64,000 nt of DNA, taken from NCBI RefSeq assembly GCF_025751495.1, contig NZ_JAOWKZ010000002.1, positions 248,001 through 312,000 of the forward strand. The letters are read 5' to 3'. This DNA comes from Albidovulum litorale. GTDB taxonomy: Bacteria; Pseudomonadota; Alphaproteobacteria; Rhodobacterales; Rhodobacteraceae. Both the position numbers and the translations under genes were made by a program. Under the pieces are notes generated by a model. That model did not search any database. It saw only the letters and a list, made by a program, of their open reading frames with translations, and was not told the origin of the DNA. Shown piece after piece: positions 39,470-49,374 of this stretch. Positions within the stretch are counted from its first letter, which is position 1. Each line of letters begins with the position of its first letter.

Positions 39470-40344
39470 ACGACCAGAACTTCCGCCTCGGCGCGATCCT
39501 GATGACCGCGACCAGCTTCGTCTTCGCCATGCAGGACGGTATCTCGCGCCATCTGGCCAGCGAATACAATGTCTACATGGTGGTGATGATCCGCTACTGG
39601 TTCTTCGCGGTCTTCGTGATGACGGTCGCCTCGCGCAAGGCGGGGGGCATACGCGCCGCAACGAAGACTCATTTCCCAGTAATTCAGGTCTTCCGCGGCG
39701 TGCTGCTGGCAACCGAGATCTGCGTGATGGTGACCGCGTTCACGCTCCTTGGCCTTGTAGAAAGTCATGCAGTCTTTGCCTGCTACCCCTTGCTGATCGC
39801 CGCCCTCTCCGGCCCGGTACTAGGCGAAAAGGTCGGCTGGCGGCGCTGGACAGCGATTGGCATCGGCTTTGTCGGCATCCTGATCATCCTCGAACCCGGC
39901 TACCGCGTCTTTTCGCCCGAGGCGCTGGTGCCGCTGATTGCAGCCCTGATGTTCGCGCTTTACGGGCTCCTGACCCGCTATGTCGCGCGGAAGGACCGTT
40001 CGGCGGTCAGCTTCTTCTGGACCGGGGTGTCAGGCGCCGTGGTGATGACTGGTGTCGGGATATTCCACTGGGAACCGATGGTCCCGCGCGACTGGGGCTG
40101 GATGGCAGTGCTCTGCTGCACGGCGGCTGGGGCCCACTGGCTGATGATCCGTGCGCTGGAAGTGGCAGAGGCGAGCGCGATCCAGCCCTTCGCCTATCTG
40201 CAACTGGTCTTCGCCACCGCGCTCGGCATGGCAGTTTTCGGCGAGGTGCTGGAGCCGAACGTGGCCATCGGCGCATTGATCGTCGTCGGTGCGGGTCTGT
40301 TCACTCTCTGGCGGGCACGTATCAAGGCGCCGAAGCCAGAGTAA
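39466..40344 (+). CDS. DMT-superfamily (EamA) transporter
   Basis: This 292-residue inner-membrane protein has about ten hydrophobic spans in two EamA repeats, beginning MTATSFVFAMQDGISRHLA, with GEKVGWRRWTAIGIGFVGIL in the first half and IQPFAYLQLVFATALGMAVF in the second. It is of the same superfamily as the exporter at 193-1101 but clearly distinct in sequence. It is translationally coupled to mnmD, but no link between tRNA modification and export is established. Substrate unknown. Confidence 0.88.
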   Translation: MNDQNFRLGAILMTATSFVFAMQDGISRHLASEYNVYMVVMIRYWFFAVFVMTVASRKAGGIRAATKTHFPVIQVFRGVLLATEICVMVTAFTLLGLVESHAVFACYPLLIAALSGPVLGEKVGWRRWTAIGIGFVGILIILEPGYRVFSPEALVPLIAALMFALYGLLTRYVARKDRSAVSFFWTGVSGAVVMTGVGIFHWEPMVPRDWGWMAVLCCTAAGAHWLMIRALEVAEASAIQPFAYLQLVFATALGMAVFGEVLEPNVAIGALIVVGAGLFTLWRARIKAPKPE

Positions 40345-40423
40345 TCCGGAAGCGGTGCATCCTTGGGCATTCGCACCTTCGTTGCGCCGGAAGGATTTTG
40401 GACCAAAATCCTTCCCGCCACCA

Positions 40424-42364
40424 TCACCGTCCCTTGAGTTCATTCATAAAATCAAGCGGCCCCGTCTGCCCCGACAGACGCGCGCGGTAGATTGGCAGGC
40501 TTTCCGCGACACGCATCACATAGGTCTGTGTCTCGCGGAACGGAATCGCCTCAATCCAGTCGATCGGATCAACGCCCTCGGCACGCGGGTCGCCCAATTC
40601 CGCGATCCAGCGCCGCGAGCGGCCCGGCCCGGCATTGTAGCCCACCGCGACCAAGAGAGGCGAATTGCCGAATTCGTCTACCAGTTGGTCGAGATAGGCC
40701 GCCCCCAGCCGAGCGTTGTACTGCCAGTCCGTCGTCAGCTTCGCCTTCTCGTAACTGACTCCGATCTTTTTCGCCATCATCTCGGCCGTGCCGGGCATCA
40801 CCTGCATCAGCCCCCGCGCCCCGGCATGCGAGATGACACGGTGATTGAATTCGCTTTCCCGCCTTGCAATGGACAAGGCCAATTCGGGACGCACCGGCAG
40901 GTCAAGCCCCGACAGCGCGGGCACCGGGAAGTAGGCCGAGGGCCAGATCACCCCTTTTTCGGCTGCCGCCTTGGCGAGCGACAGCGCGACATAGGGTTCC
41001 TTCGCCTCGACCGCCATCCCGGCGAGCGCACCGATTTCATAGCCCGAAAGCCCCTCGCCCAGATGTAGCAAGAATCGCGCGGCGAGCGTTTCATCGCCAG
41101 CCGCCATCAATTCCCGCGCAGCCAGAAGGACCGAAGACTGCGCAAAGGGCTGACTGCGCCAGTCGGGATAGGTCTCGCCCCCCGCCATCGCGGGCGACAG
41201 CGGCAGGCCGACCTTTTCAGCCGAGAGGAGCCCATAGAAAGCCGTGGGGTACCGCGCGCCTTCGGCATAGGCGGCCTGCGCCTCGCCCGGCATTCCCAGC
41301 GTCTCATAGGCGCGACCGCGCCAGTATCCGGCGCGCGACAGGCTGATCGGGCCGTTTACGGCCCTCTGGAACCGGTCGAAATGCGCAAGCGCTGTCTTGG
41401 CATCCCCGAGTTTGCGCAGGGCGATGTAACCCGCAAGCCATTCCAGATCGGCGTAATCCGAACCCGATCTCAGATGGTGTTCAGCCGCCATCCGGTAGGC
41501 GCGCCGCGCATCGCCCTCCCGCATCTCCTTGCGGGCAAGACGTCGGCGCCAGTCGGCCCATTGATCCGGATCGCCAAGAGCTTCGGCACTGACCGACCGT
41601 TCCAGAAGAAGCTCATCTGCGCTGTCATAAAGGTCCTTGCGGATGCGCCAGCGGAACCGGTCATAGGCCAGCCCACCCGAATTCACTGCCGTTTCCGGCA
41701 GCTTCGCAATCAGCCCGTCCACGCCGGGATCGCTGGCCTGAAGGGCGATGCGCGCCTCGGCCAGCGCGCGGGTATAGGCGCTGTTCAGGGGCAGCATGCG
41801 GCGGGCATCGGCGACCTTGCCCTCGCGCAGAAGTGTGGCAGTGCGGCCATCATGGTGATCTTTCAGGATCGCGGCATGGCGGGCGACGAAAAGGTCATGC
41901 TCGGCACCTGTAAGCGAAAGCGTCCGCCAAGCGCGCACCGCTTCCTCGGCCGCCGCCTGACCCTGACCACGCGCCTGATAGGCAGCGATCAGCGCGAGGC
42001 TGCCCATCCCGGTCTGCGGTTTCAGCGCCGAAAAATAACCGATGATCACATCGGCGGAGGTGTCGGCGGTAATAGCGCCTTCGCCCTTTTGCCGCAGAAG
42101 CGGCAAACCTGGCCAGTCGGGATGGCGCTGAAGGAAATCGACATATTCGCCGAACGCTCCGTTGCCATCGCGCAAGCGTTCCCAGTCGATCACAGCTGCG
42201 GCCAGAGGCCCGGCCTTGCGGGCCGTAGCCACCGCCGTGGCCCAGTCACGCTGATCGGCCGCGGATAGCGCCGCGCGGAACCCCGCCGGATCATCGGCAC
42301 GGGCCATCACGGGCAGAAGGAGGGCCAGCGCAAAGGGCGCGGCACGCAGGGCATTGCGGATCAT
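40424..42364 (-). CDS. slt: Soluble lytic murein transglycosylase
   Basis: This is a large, 646-residue periplasmic lytic transglycosylase that cleaves peptidoglycan to 1,6-anhydro-muropeptides. After a signal peptide ([20 protein letters not shown]) comes a long alpha-superhelical region rich in paired helices, the doughnut of Slt70. The C-terminal lysozyme-like domain has the catalytic Glu in ARRESEFNH and the [10 protein letters not shown] motif near residue 540. The ATG at 42364 was chosen because the signal peptide begins there; a longer frame upstream is not secretory. It diverges from dapA, which supplies a peptidoglycan precursor pathway. Confidence 0.93.
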   Translation of the reverse strand: MIRNALRAAPFALALLLPVMARADDPAGFRAALSAADQRDWATAVATARKAGPLAAAVIDWERLRDGNGAFGEYVDFLQRHPDWPGLPLLRQKGEGAITADTSADVIIGYFSALKPQTGMGSLALIAAYQARGQGQAAAEEAVRAWRTLSLTGAEHDLFVARHAAILKDHHDGRTATLLREGKVADARRMLPLNSAYTRALAEARIALQASDPGVDGLIAKLPETAVNSGGLAYDRFRWRIRKDLYDSADELLLERSVSAEALGDPDQWADWRRRLARKEMREGDARRAYRMAAEHHLRSGSDYADLEWLAGYIALRKLGDAKTALAHFDRFQRAVNGPISLSRAGYWRGRAYETLGMPGEAQAAYAEGARYPTAFYGLLSAEKVGLPLSPAMAGGETYPDWRSQPFAQSSVLLAARELMAAGDETLAARFLLHLGEGLSGYEIGALAGMAVEAKEPYVALSLAKAAAEKGVIWPSAYFPVPALSGLDLPVRPELALSIARRESEFNHRVISHAGARGLMQVMPGTAEMMAKKIGVSYEKAKLTTDWQYNARLGAAYLDQLVDEFGNSPLLVAVGYNAGPGRSRRWIAELGDPRAEGVDPIDWIEAIPFRETQTYVMRVAESLPIYRARLSGQTGPLDFMNELKGR

Positions 42365-42513
42365 GTTTATCACTGCTTCGATTGGTTTTTTCCAAGGATA
42401 TGGGCGCCCGCCCGCCCCCGCAACACACAAACTTGGCAACGGCAGACAATCGCTATAGGTTCCGCGCGATTTCAACCGGGCGAGTCTCGCCCGCCACACC
42501 AAAGGAGCGTGTC

Positions 42514-43389
42514 ATGTTCAAAGGGTCCTTCCCAGCCCTCGTCACGCCGTTCAAGAACGGCGAGCTGGATCTGGACACGCTCAAGAAACTCGTCGAATGG
42601 CATATCGCCGAAGGCAGCCACGGGCTCGTCCCCGTCGGCACGACCGGTGAAAGCCCGACCTTGAGCCATGAAGAGCATGTCCGCGTGATCGAAGCGGTGG
42701 TCAAGGCCGCCGCGGGCCGCATCCCGGTCATCGCCGGGGCCGGGTCCAATTCGACCGAGGAAGGGATCGACCTGATCCGCGGGGCCGAGAAGGCCGGCGC
42801 GGACGCGGCGCTTGTCGTGACGCCCTATTACAACAAGCCCACCCAGCGCGGGCTTTACGCGCATTTCAAGGCGATGCACGACGCCTGCACGCTGCCGATC
42901 ATCATCTACAATATCCCCGGCCGTTCGGTCGTGGATATGAGCCCCGAGACGATGGGTGAATTGGCAAAACTGCCGCGCATCGTCGGGGTCAAGGACGCAA
43001 CCGGCAAGATCGAGCGGGTGAGCCAGCAGCGCGCGCTCTGCGGGCGCGACTTTGTCCAGCTTTCGGGCGAGGACGCGACCGCGCTTGGCTTCAACGCCCA
43101 TGGCGGCGTCGGCTGCATCTCGGTCACCGCCAATGTCGCGCCGAAGCTCTGCGCGGAGTTTCAGGAAGCGACTTTGGCAGGCGATTACGCCACCGCGCTT
43201 GCCTATCAGGACCGGCTGATGCCGTTGCATGAGGCGATCTTTATCGAGCCGGGTCTGGCAGGCGCGAAATACGGGCTGTCGCAGCTTGGGCTCTGCTCGG
43301 AAGACGTGCGCATGCCGCTGACCACGCTCCTGCCCGAAACCAAGGCGAAAATCGACGCAGCCATGCGTCACGCCGGTCTTGTGAACTGA
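42514..43389 (+). CDS. dapA: 4-hydroxy-tetrahydrodipicolinate synthase
   Basis: DapA (291 residues) condenses pyruvate with aspartate semialdehyde in the lysine/diaminopimelate pathway. The Schiff-base lysine is Lys160 in VGVKDATG; Thr43 and Thr44 in GTTGESPTL and Tyr132 in YNIPGRS complete the catalytic triad and proton relay. AAAGGAG precedes the start at 42514. Diaminopimelate is a peptidoglycan cross-linker, in line with the divergent murein transglycosylase. A palindromic hairpin lies 20 bases after the stop. Confidence 0.98.
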   Translation: MFKGSFPALVTPFKNGELDLDTLKKLVEWHIAEGSHGLVPVGTTGESPTLSHEEHVRVIEAVVKAAAGRIPVIAGAGSNSTEEGIDLIRGAEKAGADAALVVTPYYNKPTQRGLYAHFKAMHDACTLPIIIYNIPGRSVVDMSPETMGELAKLPRIVGVKDATGKIERVSQQRALCGRDFVQLSGEDATALGFNAHGGVGCISVTANVAPKLCAEFQEATLAGDYATALAYQDRLMPLHEAIFIEPGLAGAKYGLSQLGLCSEDVRMPLTTLLPETKAKIDAAMRHAGLVN

Positions 43390-43409
43390 TCCAATGCTTG
43401 CGGACGGTC

Positions 43410-43429
43410 GGGCGGGTCTCAACCCGCCC
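43410..43429. repeat. Hairpin GGGCGGGT/ACCCGCCC after dapA
   Basis: Eight-base arms flank a four-base loop, with no T tract after it. It resembles the 35596 palindrome (GGTGGGTT/AACCCACC), so I class it with a possible dispersed palindrome family rather than as an intrinsic terminator. The rest of the 237-base gap to the next gene shows nothing else that I can support. Confidence 0.5.
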
Positions 43430-43626
43430 ATCCTGAATACCCTCCCGCTTACCGGGCGCGAGACGTGATTTTCGGACACAGCACCGCAGCCCGGTTCATG
43501 GGCTACAAGACACTGTTTCAATTGCACGAATATCTGTAGGCTGCGGCTCGGCCCGGCTTCTTACCTGCCGCCCTTACACGCGGGCGGGGAACCGGTCTGT
43601 CCAAACCGTCCCGCAAGAGGCCTGCC

Positions 43627-45288
43627 ATGACACCCGACCTGATCCTTACGAATGCACGTATCCTGACGATGAACCCGGCCTGTCCCCGCGCCGAGGCGGT
43701 TGCCGTTTCCGATGGCCGCATCATCGCAGTGGGAAACCGTGCCGAAATCGAGAGGATGGCGCTTTCGGATACCGAGGTCATCGATTGCGGAGGGTCCACG
43801 CTTCTGCCGGGTTTCTTCGAAAGCCACCTGCACCTTTTCTTCGGCGGCGCCGAACTCGCCCATCTGCAATTGACGCACGTGGAAGGCGAGGACGCGCTCG
43901 CGCGGGCGTTCCATGCCTTCGCGGCGGCAAACCCCGACGCGCCGCTTCTGATGGCGCAGGGCGGGCATTACGCGATCCTCGACCATCCGATGACCCGCCA
44001 TGACCTTGACCGGATCATCCCCGACCGTCCCATCGCCATTTGCGCGCATGACCATCACACGGTCTGGGCCAACACCGCCGCGCTGCGGGTCGCGGGTATC
44101 CTTGAGGGTGCGGAGATGCCCCACGGGCACGAGGTGGTGATGGGCGCTGACGGGCTTGCCACCGGCGAACTCAGGGAGTTTGAGGCATTCGGCCCGGTCA
44201 TCGCCATCGGCGGCGAAAAGCGCCCCAATCTCGGCATCGCGACGGGCGAGGAACCTTCGCCCTGGCCCAGTGAGGCCGAACAGGCCATCGACCGCGCCAA
44301 GATCGCCAATGGCCTCGCCCATGCGGCGAAGCATGGCATCACCTCGATGGTAAACATGGACGGCAACCATTATACGCTCGACCTGCTCAGGGGCCTGCAG
44401 GCCGAGGGCAAGCTGACCGCCCGGGTCAAGGTGCCGTTCCACTTCAAGCCGCACATGGACCTTTCGGCGCTCGACCGTGCCGATGCGATGACCCGCGACT
44501 TTGACGACGACTGGCTGACCTCGGGTTTCGTCAAGATGTTCATGGACGGGGTGATCGATTCAGGTACCGCGTTCCGGCTCGATTCCTACCCCGGACGGCC
44601 CGGCTACCATTCCGAACCCTTGTTCCCCGGCCCGCGGTTCAACGAGATCGCGACCGAGATCGACCGGAGAGGCCTGCAGATCGCCGTCCACGCAATCGGC
44701 GACGGCGCGGTCCGGACCACGATCGACGGCTACGAAGCGGCACAGAAAGCCAATGGCAAGCGCGACAGCCGGCACCGGATCGAGCATATCGAGATGATCG
44801 ACCCGTCTGATATTCCGCGTCTCGGCGCACTCGGCATCACCGCCTCTCTGCAACCGCCTCACGCGCCGGGAGCAATGGATTTCGCACTTTATCCGGCCCT
44901 CGACACGATCGGTGCCGACCGGCTTAAGGACGCCTATCTCTGTCGCACGCTGGCCGAGGCGGGCGCTCCGCTCGCCTTCGCTTCGGACTGGCCGGTGACC
45001 GACATATCGGTGATGCGCGGCATCGGCGCCGCCCTGACCCGCCCCGCCTATCCCGGCGCTTCGGACGAGCGTGTACCCCTGATGCAGGTGCTGCACGCCT
45101 ATACGGCAGGCGGCGCTTGGGCAGCGCATCGAGAGCATGTGACCGGCACGCTGAAACCCGGTTTAGCCGCCGATATCGTCGTTCTGTCCGGCGATATCGA
45201 GGCGACCGCACCGGATAAGATCGGCGAGATGGACATAGCGCTGACAATCTGCGGCGGCCGGATCACATATGATGGGCGAGGCAGCTGA
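43627..45288 (+). CDS. Amidohydrolase of the YtcJ/N-acyl-amide hydrolase type
   Basis: The 553-residue metal-dependent hydrolase has an N-terminal beta sandwich (LILTNARILTMNPACPRAEA), the metal-binding GFFESHLHLFFG (about residues 63-74) and HAIGDGAVRTTIDGYE (about 352), RHRIEHIEM (near 380) and a C-terminal AFASDWPVTDISVM block. This is the YtcJ-like amidohydrolase family; some members deacylate or hydrolyse cyclic amides. The substrate is not known. It stands alone after dapA and 31 bases before a convergent lipoprotein gene. Confidence 0.88.
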   Translation: MTPDLILTNARILTMNPACPRAEAVAVSDGRIIAVGNRAEIERMALSDTEVIDCGGSTLLPGFFESHLHLFFGGAELAHLQLTHVEGEDALARAFHAFAAANPDAPLLMAQGGHYAILDHPMTRHDLDRIIPDRPIAICAHDHHTVWANTAALRVAGILEGAEMPHGHEVVMGADGLATGELREFEAFGPVIAIGGEKRPNLGIATGEEPSPWPSEAEQAIDRAKIANGLAHAAKHGITSMVNMDGNHYTLDLLRGLQAEGKLTARVKVPFHFKPHMDLSALDRADAMTRDFDDDWLTSGFVKMFMDGVIDSGTAFRLDSYPGRPGYHSEPLFPGPRFNEIATEIDRRGLQIAVHAIGDGAVRTTIDGYEAAQKANGKRDSRHRIEHIEMIDPSDIPRLGALGITASLQPPHAPGAMDFALYPALDTIGADRLKDAYLCRTLAEAGAPLAFASDWPVTDISVMRGIGAALTRPAYPGASDERVPLMQVLHAYTAGGAWAAHREHVTGTLKPGLAADIVVLSGDIEATAPDKIGEMDIALTICGGRITYDGRGS

Positions 45289-45318
45289 CACTGACCCGCC
45301 CCGCCAAGGCTTTCCCGT

Positions 45319-45969
45319 TTATTCCGCGAAATACGGCTTGCATTGCGGTGAGTCGCGGTTGGCGTCATTCTGACACTTTTTAGGAAGAGCCCTCTGCGTG
45401 GCCGCGCCGACGGGCTTTTGCGCCACCGCGCCAGGTGCCATTGTTGGCCCCTCAACTAGTGTCCAGATGCGTGCCGCAAACTCCTGAGACAACTGACGCA
45501 ACTCAACCTCCGGCTCATCTAGTGTCGCGACGGCAATCAGACCACCCGGAACCCAACCACCCCCGCCGGAACTGACCTTAGTTGGAGGCATTAGGACGGC
45601 GCCGCTTTGAATGTCACGAATTGTCACACGACCTTCCATGACGCTTTCACCACCAATCATAAAGGCTTGGCCAGCCGATAGGATGTTGACACTCTCGATT
45701 TCGATGTGAAGCCTCGATCTTCGGTTTCCGCGCCCGACCCCGACAAGCACATCGTTCGCTGCCTTTTGCACCGCAGCTTCGATCTGCCGCGCGGATAACA
45801 CCCTGCCTTGGCTGGCCGCTCCGATTGGCGCAACGTCAACGGTCACTTGCGTAACATTGATGCTTCTCTGTGCTTCGGCGCTTATCGCCGCTGCCTTCGG
45901 AGCTGGCCCCGCGCAAGCGGATAACCACAGCGCTGCTGCTATACAAACCAGTGTAGGAACATTCTTCAC
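45319..45969 (-). CDS. Putative lipoprotein
   Basis: The 216-residue product has a lipoprotein signal peptide (MKNVPTLVCIAAALWLSAC, lipobox LSAC, lipidated Cys19 in the mature position). The mature part has long strands around TRDIQ-like and GGESVMEGRVTIRD motifs and two cysteines near the C-terminus (KKCQND and PQCKPY). No family is recognised. Base composition here is visibly more AT-rich than in neighbouring genes, which suggests a foreign or recently acquired segment. It lies between an amidohydrolase (convergent) and a type I secretion pair on the same strand, 239 bases away, without obvious linkage. Confidence 0.75.
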   Translation of the reverse strand: MKNVPTLVCIAAALWLSACAGPAPKAAAISAEAQRSINVTQVTVDVAPIGAASQGRVLSARQIEAAVQKAANDVLVGVGRGNRRSRLHIEIESVNILSAGQAFMIGGESVMEGRVTIRDIQSGAVLMPPTKVSSGGGGWVPGGLIAVATLDEPEVELRQLSQEFAARIWTLVEGPTMAPGAVAQKPVGAATQRALPKKCQNDANRDSPQCKPYFAE

Positions 45970-46208
45970 GGCATTCTCACTTCATGATGGCCGCGTCAGA
46001 ACCCCGTCGCGGCGGGCAGGTGTTTTCAACAACAGCTCGCGCGAGGGTAGCGTATCAGAGTGATTAGCAAATCAGAACAACAACTTAACGGGTAATCGAA
46101 CGTCAAAAATCAACACGGGGTTGTTCCATGAAAACCGCCTCAATCCCATTCCTGAAAGCCACGACCGGTATTCGTCGGCTTTAGCTGGGCTGACGACAGT
46201 CGTAACGT

Positions 46209-47501
46209 TCAGCTTTCGCGGAAGGCGCGGTTGAAATACTCGGCAAGCGGCTTGACGAGATAGGCCAGCGGTGTGCGGTCGCCGGTGCGGATAAAGACCT
46301 CGACCGGCATACCGGGGATGATCGCCTGACCGGCAAGCTTGTCGAGTTCGTCCGGTTCCAGCACGACCTCTGTGCGGTAGTAGCTGAGCTGGCTCGCCTC
46401 GTCGGTCAGCGCGTCGGCCGAGATACGGGCGACCTGACCGAAAAGCTCGGGCGTCGTGCGGCTGTCGAAGGCCGAAAACCGCAAAGTGACTTCCTGTCCG
46501 ATCTGCACCTCGTCCACGTTGATCGGCGCGACGCGGGCCGCGATCACCAGCGGCCGGTCCTGCGGCACGAGGAAAAGCACCGGGTCGGCGGCACGGATGA
46601 CCGAGCGTGGGGTTGTCACCTGAAGCGCATGGACGATGCCTGAAACCGGTGCGCGTATCTCCAGTCGGTCGATCTGTTCGGTCAGCGAGCGGCGGCGTTC
46701 TGCCAGTTCCAGTTCGCGATAACCCAGATCGCGAAGCTGGCTGTTGGCCTCTTCCCGCCGCGTGCTGCCGCGTTTCAGGATCTCGATGTCGATCTCCGTG
46801 ACCTTGCCCTCGGCCTCGGCCTTCGCGGCGTCCAGTTCCCCCGCCGATCCGGCAAGCCGCGCCTTTTCGCGTTCCAGCGCAAGCACCCGGCCAGCCTGGG
46901 TCAGCCCCCGGTCTAGCAGCGTCTTCAGGTCGGCCAGTTCCTCGCCGATCAGCCGCAACTGATCGTCGGCCGAAACACGCTGGGCGGCGATACCCTCGAT
47001 CTGGTTGGCGATCTGGCCACGGCGGCGCTGAAGCTGGTCGATCTCGTTCGCCTCGGTCTCGCGCCGCGCGGCAAAGAGCCGTTCCTGACCCTTCATCAGC
47101 ACTGCGATCTCGGGCCGTTCGGCGCTGGTTGAGCGAAGCTCTTCCGGGAAGGCGATGGTCTCGGCGTCGTCGCGCTCGGCCTCCAACCGCCCGCGCCTGG
47201 CGAGGATCTCGAAGAACTGGCCTTCGACGATGGTGAGTTCCGACCGAAGGAGCGTGCCGTCGAGCCTGAGAAGCGGATCACCTGCCGCAACCAGATCGCC
47301 ATCCTTGATGAGGATTTCGGCGACCACACCGCCATCCGGGTGCTGAACGACCTGACGGTTCTGCTCCACCTCCACCTGACCACCAGCGACGACGGCACCG
47401 GCGATCTCGGTTGTCACCGACCAGAGGCCGAAACCGCCGACCAGAAGGGCAAGCGCCACGCCGCCGAGCAGAAGCGGGCCGCGAACCGATGGCGTCGTCA
47501 T
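46209..47501 (-). CDS. HlyD-family periplasmic adaptor of a type I secretion system
   Basis: The 430-residue membrane fusion protein has one N-terminal membrane span (LLLGGVALALLVGGFGLWSV), a lipoyl-like beta domain (GQVEVEQNRQVVQHPDGGVV), a long coiled coil of about 150 residues and the C-terminal GMPVEVFIRTGDRTPLAYL block of type I secretion adaptors. It bridges an inner-membrane ABC transporter with an outer-membrane TolC-type channel. Its start overlaps the stop of the ABC transporter gene by four bases. No TolC gene and no RTX-repeat cargo gene are in the window. Confidence 0.92.
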   Translation of the reverse strand: MTTPSVRGPLLLGGVALALLVGGFGLWSVTTEIAGAVVAGGQVEVEQNRQVVQHPDGGVVAEILIKDGDLVAAGDPLLRLDGTLLRSELTIVEGQFFEILARRGRLEAERDDAETIAFPEELRSTSAERPEIAVLMKGQERLFAARRETEANEIDQLQRRRGQIANQIEGIAAQRVSADDQLRLIGEELADLKTLLDRGLTQAGRVLALEREKARLAGSAGELDAAKAEAEGKVTEIDIEILKRGSTRREEANSQLRDLGYRELELAERRRSLTEQIDRLEIRAPVSGIVHALQVTTPRSVIRAADPVLFLVPQDRPLVIAARVAPINVDEVQIGQEVTLRFSAFDSRTTPELFGQVARISADALTDEASQLSYYRTEVVLEPDELDKLAGQAIIPGMPVEVFIRTGDRTPLAYLVKPLAEYFNRAFRES

Positions 47502-49234
47502 GTCACGCCTCCCTGCCCCTTGGCCCGGGTGATTTCGCTGGCATTCTTGACCATGGTCTTCAGCACCTCATCGCGCGGGCCGTAAGCCCGGCGCAATCCG
47601 CCGTCGAGGATCATAAGATCGTCGCATTCCTGGATGGCCGCCGGGCGGTGAGCCATGATCAGGACCGAGCGGTCATCGGCCTTCATGGCCTTGATCGCCG
47701 CGTTCAGCGCCATGGAGCCTTCATTGTCGAGGTTGGAGTTCGGCTCGTCGAGAACGAGGATCACGGGGTCACCATAAAGCGCACGGGCAAGGCCGATCCG
47801 CTGGATCTGGCCACCCGACAGCCGACCGCCAGCCTGACTGACGCGGGTATTGTAGCCCTCGGGCAGATCGAGGATCATCTGATGTGCCGCGGCCTTCTGC
47901 GCGGCTGCAACAATGGCCGCGTCATCGGGGGTCTCTTCCAGCCGGGCAATGTTTTCGGCGATGGTGCCGTCGAACAGCGTAACGCGCTGGGGCAGGTAGC
48001 CGACATGGCGGCCGAGCTCGTCAGGGTCGTACTGATCAAGCGTCGCGCCATCCAGCCGGACCCAGCCACCGGCGGGTCGCCACACACCGGTCAGGGCATG
48101 GGCAAGGGTCGATTTGCCCGCGCCGGAAGGACCGATGACGCCCAGCGCCTTTCCCGGTTCCAGACGGAACGAGACCATGCGCAGCGAGGCCGCCGACTGA
48201 CCGGGCGGCACGACCGTCAGCTGGTTGACCTCCAGCATCGCGCGCGGCTTTGGCAGCGCGGTGCGCTGCGGTTGCGGCGGTACCGCAGAGAGAAGCGCGG
48301 CCAGACGGCGGCGGCCTTCGGAGGCGCGTTGCACAAGGGCCCAGCCGCCAATCGACTGTTCCACCGGTGCCAATGCCCGTCCCATGAGGATCGAAGAGGC
48401 AATCATCGCACCCGGTGTCAGCTCGCCCTTCAATACCAGATAAGCGCCAAGGGCCAGCATCGCCGATTGCAGGAACAGCCGGAAGGTTTTCGAAAACGTC
48501 GTGAACGTGCCTGACCGGTCCCCCGCCGAGACGGCCTGGGTCATTGCCTCGGCCCGTGCCTTGGCCCAGCGGACGAAGCTCGTCCCCCGCATGCCAAGGC
48601 TCTGGATCAGGTCAGCCTCGTCCCTCAGCTGGTCCGAGAGACGGTCGGCCTGCTGGCTGGCGGCCGTGGCGCCAAGAACCGCGCGCCGCGTCGTCGACTG
48701 GTTGGCAAAGGTCGTGGCGATCAGCACCGCGCCACCAGCCATGGCCAGAAAGCCGAGCCAGGGGTGGAAGATGAAGACAGCTGCAAGGAAGACCGGCGCC
48801 CAGGGCATGTCAAAGAGCGCGAGAAAAACCGGAGAGGCCAGCAATTGCCGGATCGCGTCAAGATCGCGCAGGCCCGTCGCGGCAACCGGATCGCCGGGAT
48901 GAAGCGCGCTGCGTTGAAGGACGGCCGAGAAGACCCGCGCCTCCAGTGCAGATTGATAGCGCCCGGCGGCGCGCGCCATGACCCGTCCGCGCGCCAGGTC
49001 CAGAAGACCCATCATCGCAAAGAGGAAGGCCACGAGAGCGAAGAGCGCTAGCAGCGTCTCCTCTGACCGGCTGCCCAGCACCCGGTCATAGACCTGCAGC
49101 ATGAAGATCGGGCCGGTCAGCATCAGGAGGTTGACGAAAGCTGAAAAGAGCCCGACGGCCCAGAGCAGCCCGCGTTGCTCGGCCTGCGCCGCCGCCAGTT
49201 CCTCTCGCCCCCGGCTGAGGTCGGTCTGCGCCAT
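47498..49234 (-). CDS. Type I secretion ABC transporter (PrtD-type permease/ATPase)
   Basis: The 578-residue protein has an N-terminal six-span membrane domain (about 20-310) without a C39 peptidase domain. The nucleotide-binding domain has Walker A GPSGAGKSTL (near residue 365), the LSGGQIQRIGLARALYG signature and Walker B PVILVLDEPNSNLD. PrtD-like transporters export C-terminal-signal proteases, lipases and RTX proteins in one step. The HlyD-type adaptor follows with a four-base overlap. It diverges from the mlaA gene with a 140-base spacer. The cargo cannot be named. Confidence 0.93.
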   Translation of the reverse strand: MAQTDLSRGREELAAAQAEQRGLLWAVGLFSAFVNLLMLTGPIFMLQVYDRVLGSRSEETLLALFALVAFLFAMMGLLDLARGRVMARAAGRYQSALEARVFSAVLQRSALHPGDPVAATGLRDLDAIRQLLASPVFLALFDMPWAPVFLAAVFIFHPWLGFLAMAGGAVLIATTFANQSTTRRAVLGATAASQQADRLSDQLRDEADLIQSLGMRGTSFVRWAKARAEAMTQAVSAGDRSGTFTTFSKTFRLFLQSAMLALGAYLVLKGELTPGAMIASSILMGRALAPVEQSIGGWALVQRASEGRRRLAALLSAVPPQPQRTALPKPRAMLEVNQLTVVPPGQSAASLRMVSFRLEPGKALGVIGPSGAGKSTLAHALTGVWRPAGGWVRLDGATLDQYDPDELGRHVGYLPQRVTLFDGTIAENIARLEETPDDAAIVAAAQKAAAHQMILDLPEGYNTRVSQAGGRLSGGQIQRIGLARALYGDPVILVLDEPNSNLDNEGSMALNAAIKAMKADDRSVLIMAHRPAAIQECDDLMILDGGLRRAYGPRDEVLKTMVKNASEITRAKGQGGVT

Positions 49235-49374
49235 CTGACACTCCTGCCTTGGCGGATTTCCCGCCGAACCGAAACCTTCTCCGGTCTGTTACTTGCAACC
49301 GCTCCATTCGGCTTTTAAGCCTAAAGAACGGACATTCTGCCCTGCCGTCGATTATTCGGAAAGATAGAAAGAAA

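Noticed and set aside
46155-46182. A hairpin (AAAGCC/GGCTTT) downstream of the HlyD-like gene as a terminator
   Set aside because: The stem is broken by mismatches and no U run follows on the relevant strand, so support is too weak.
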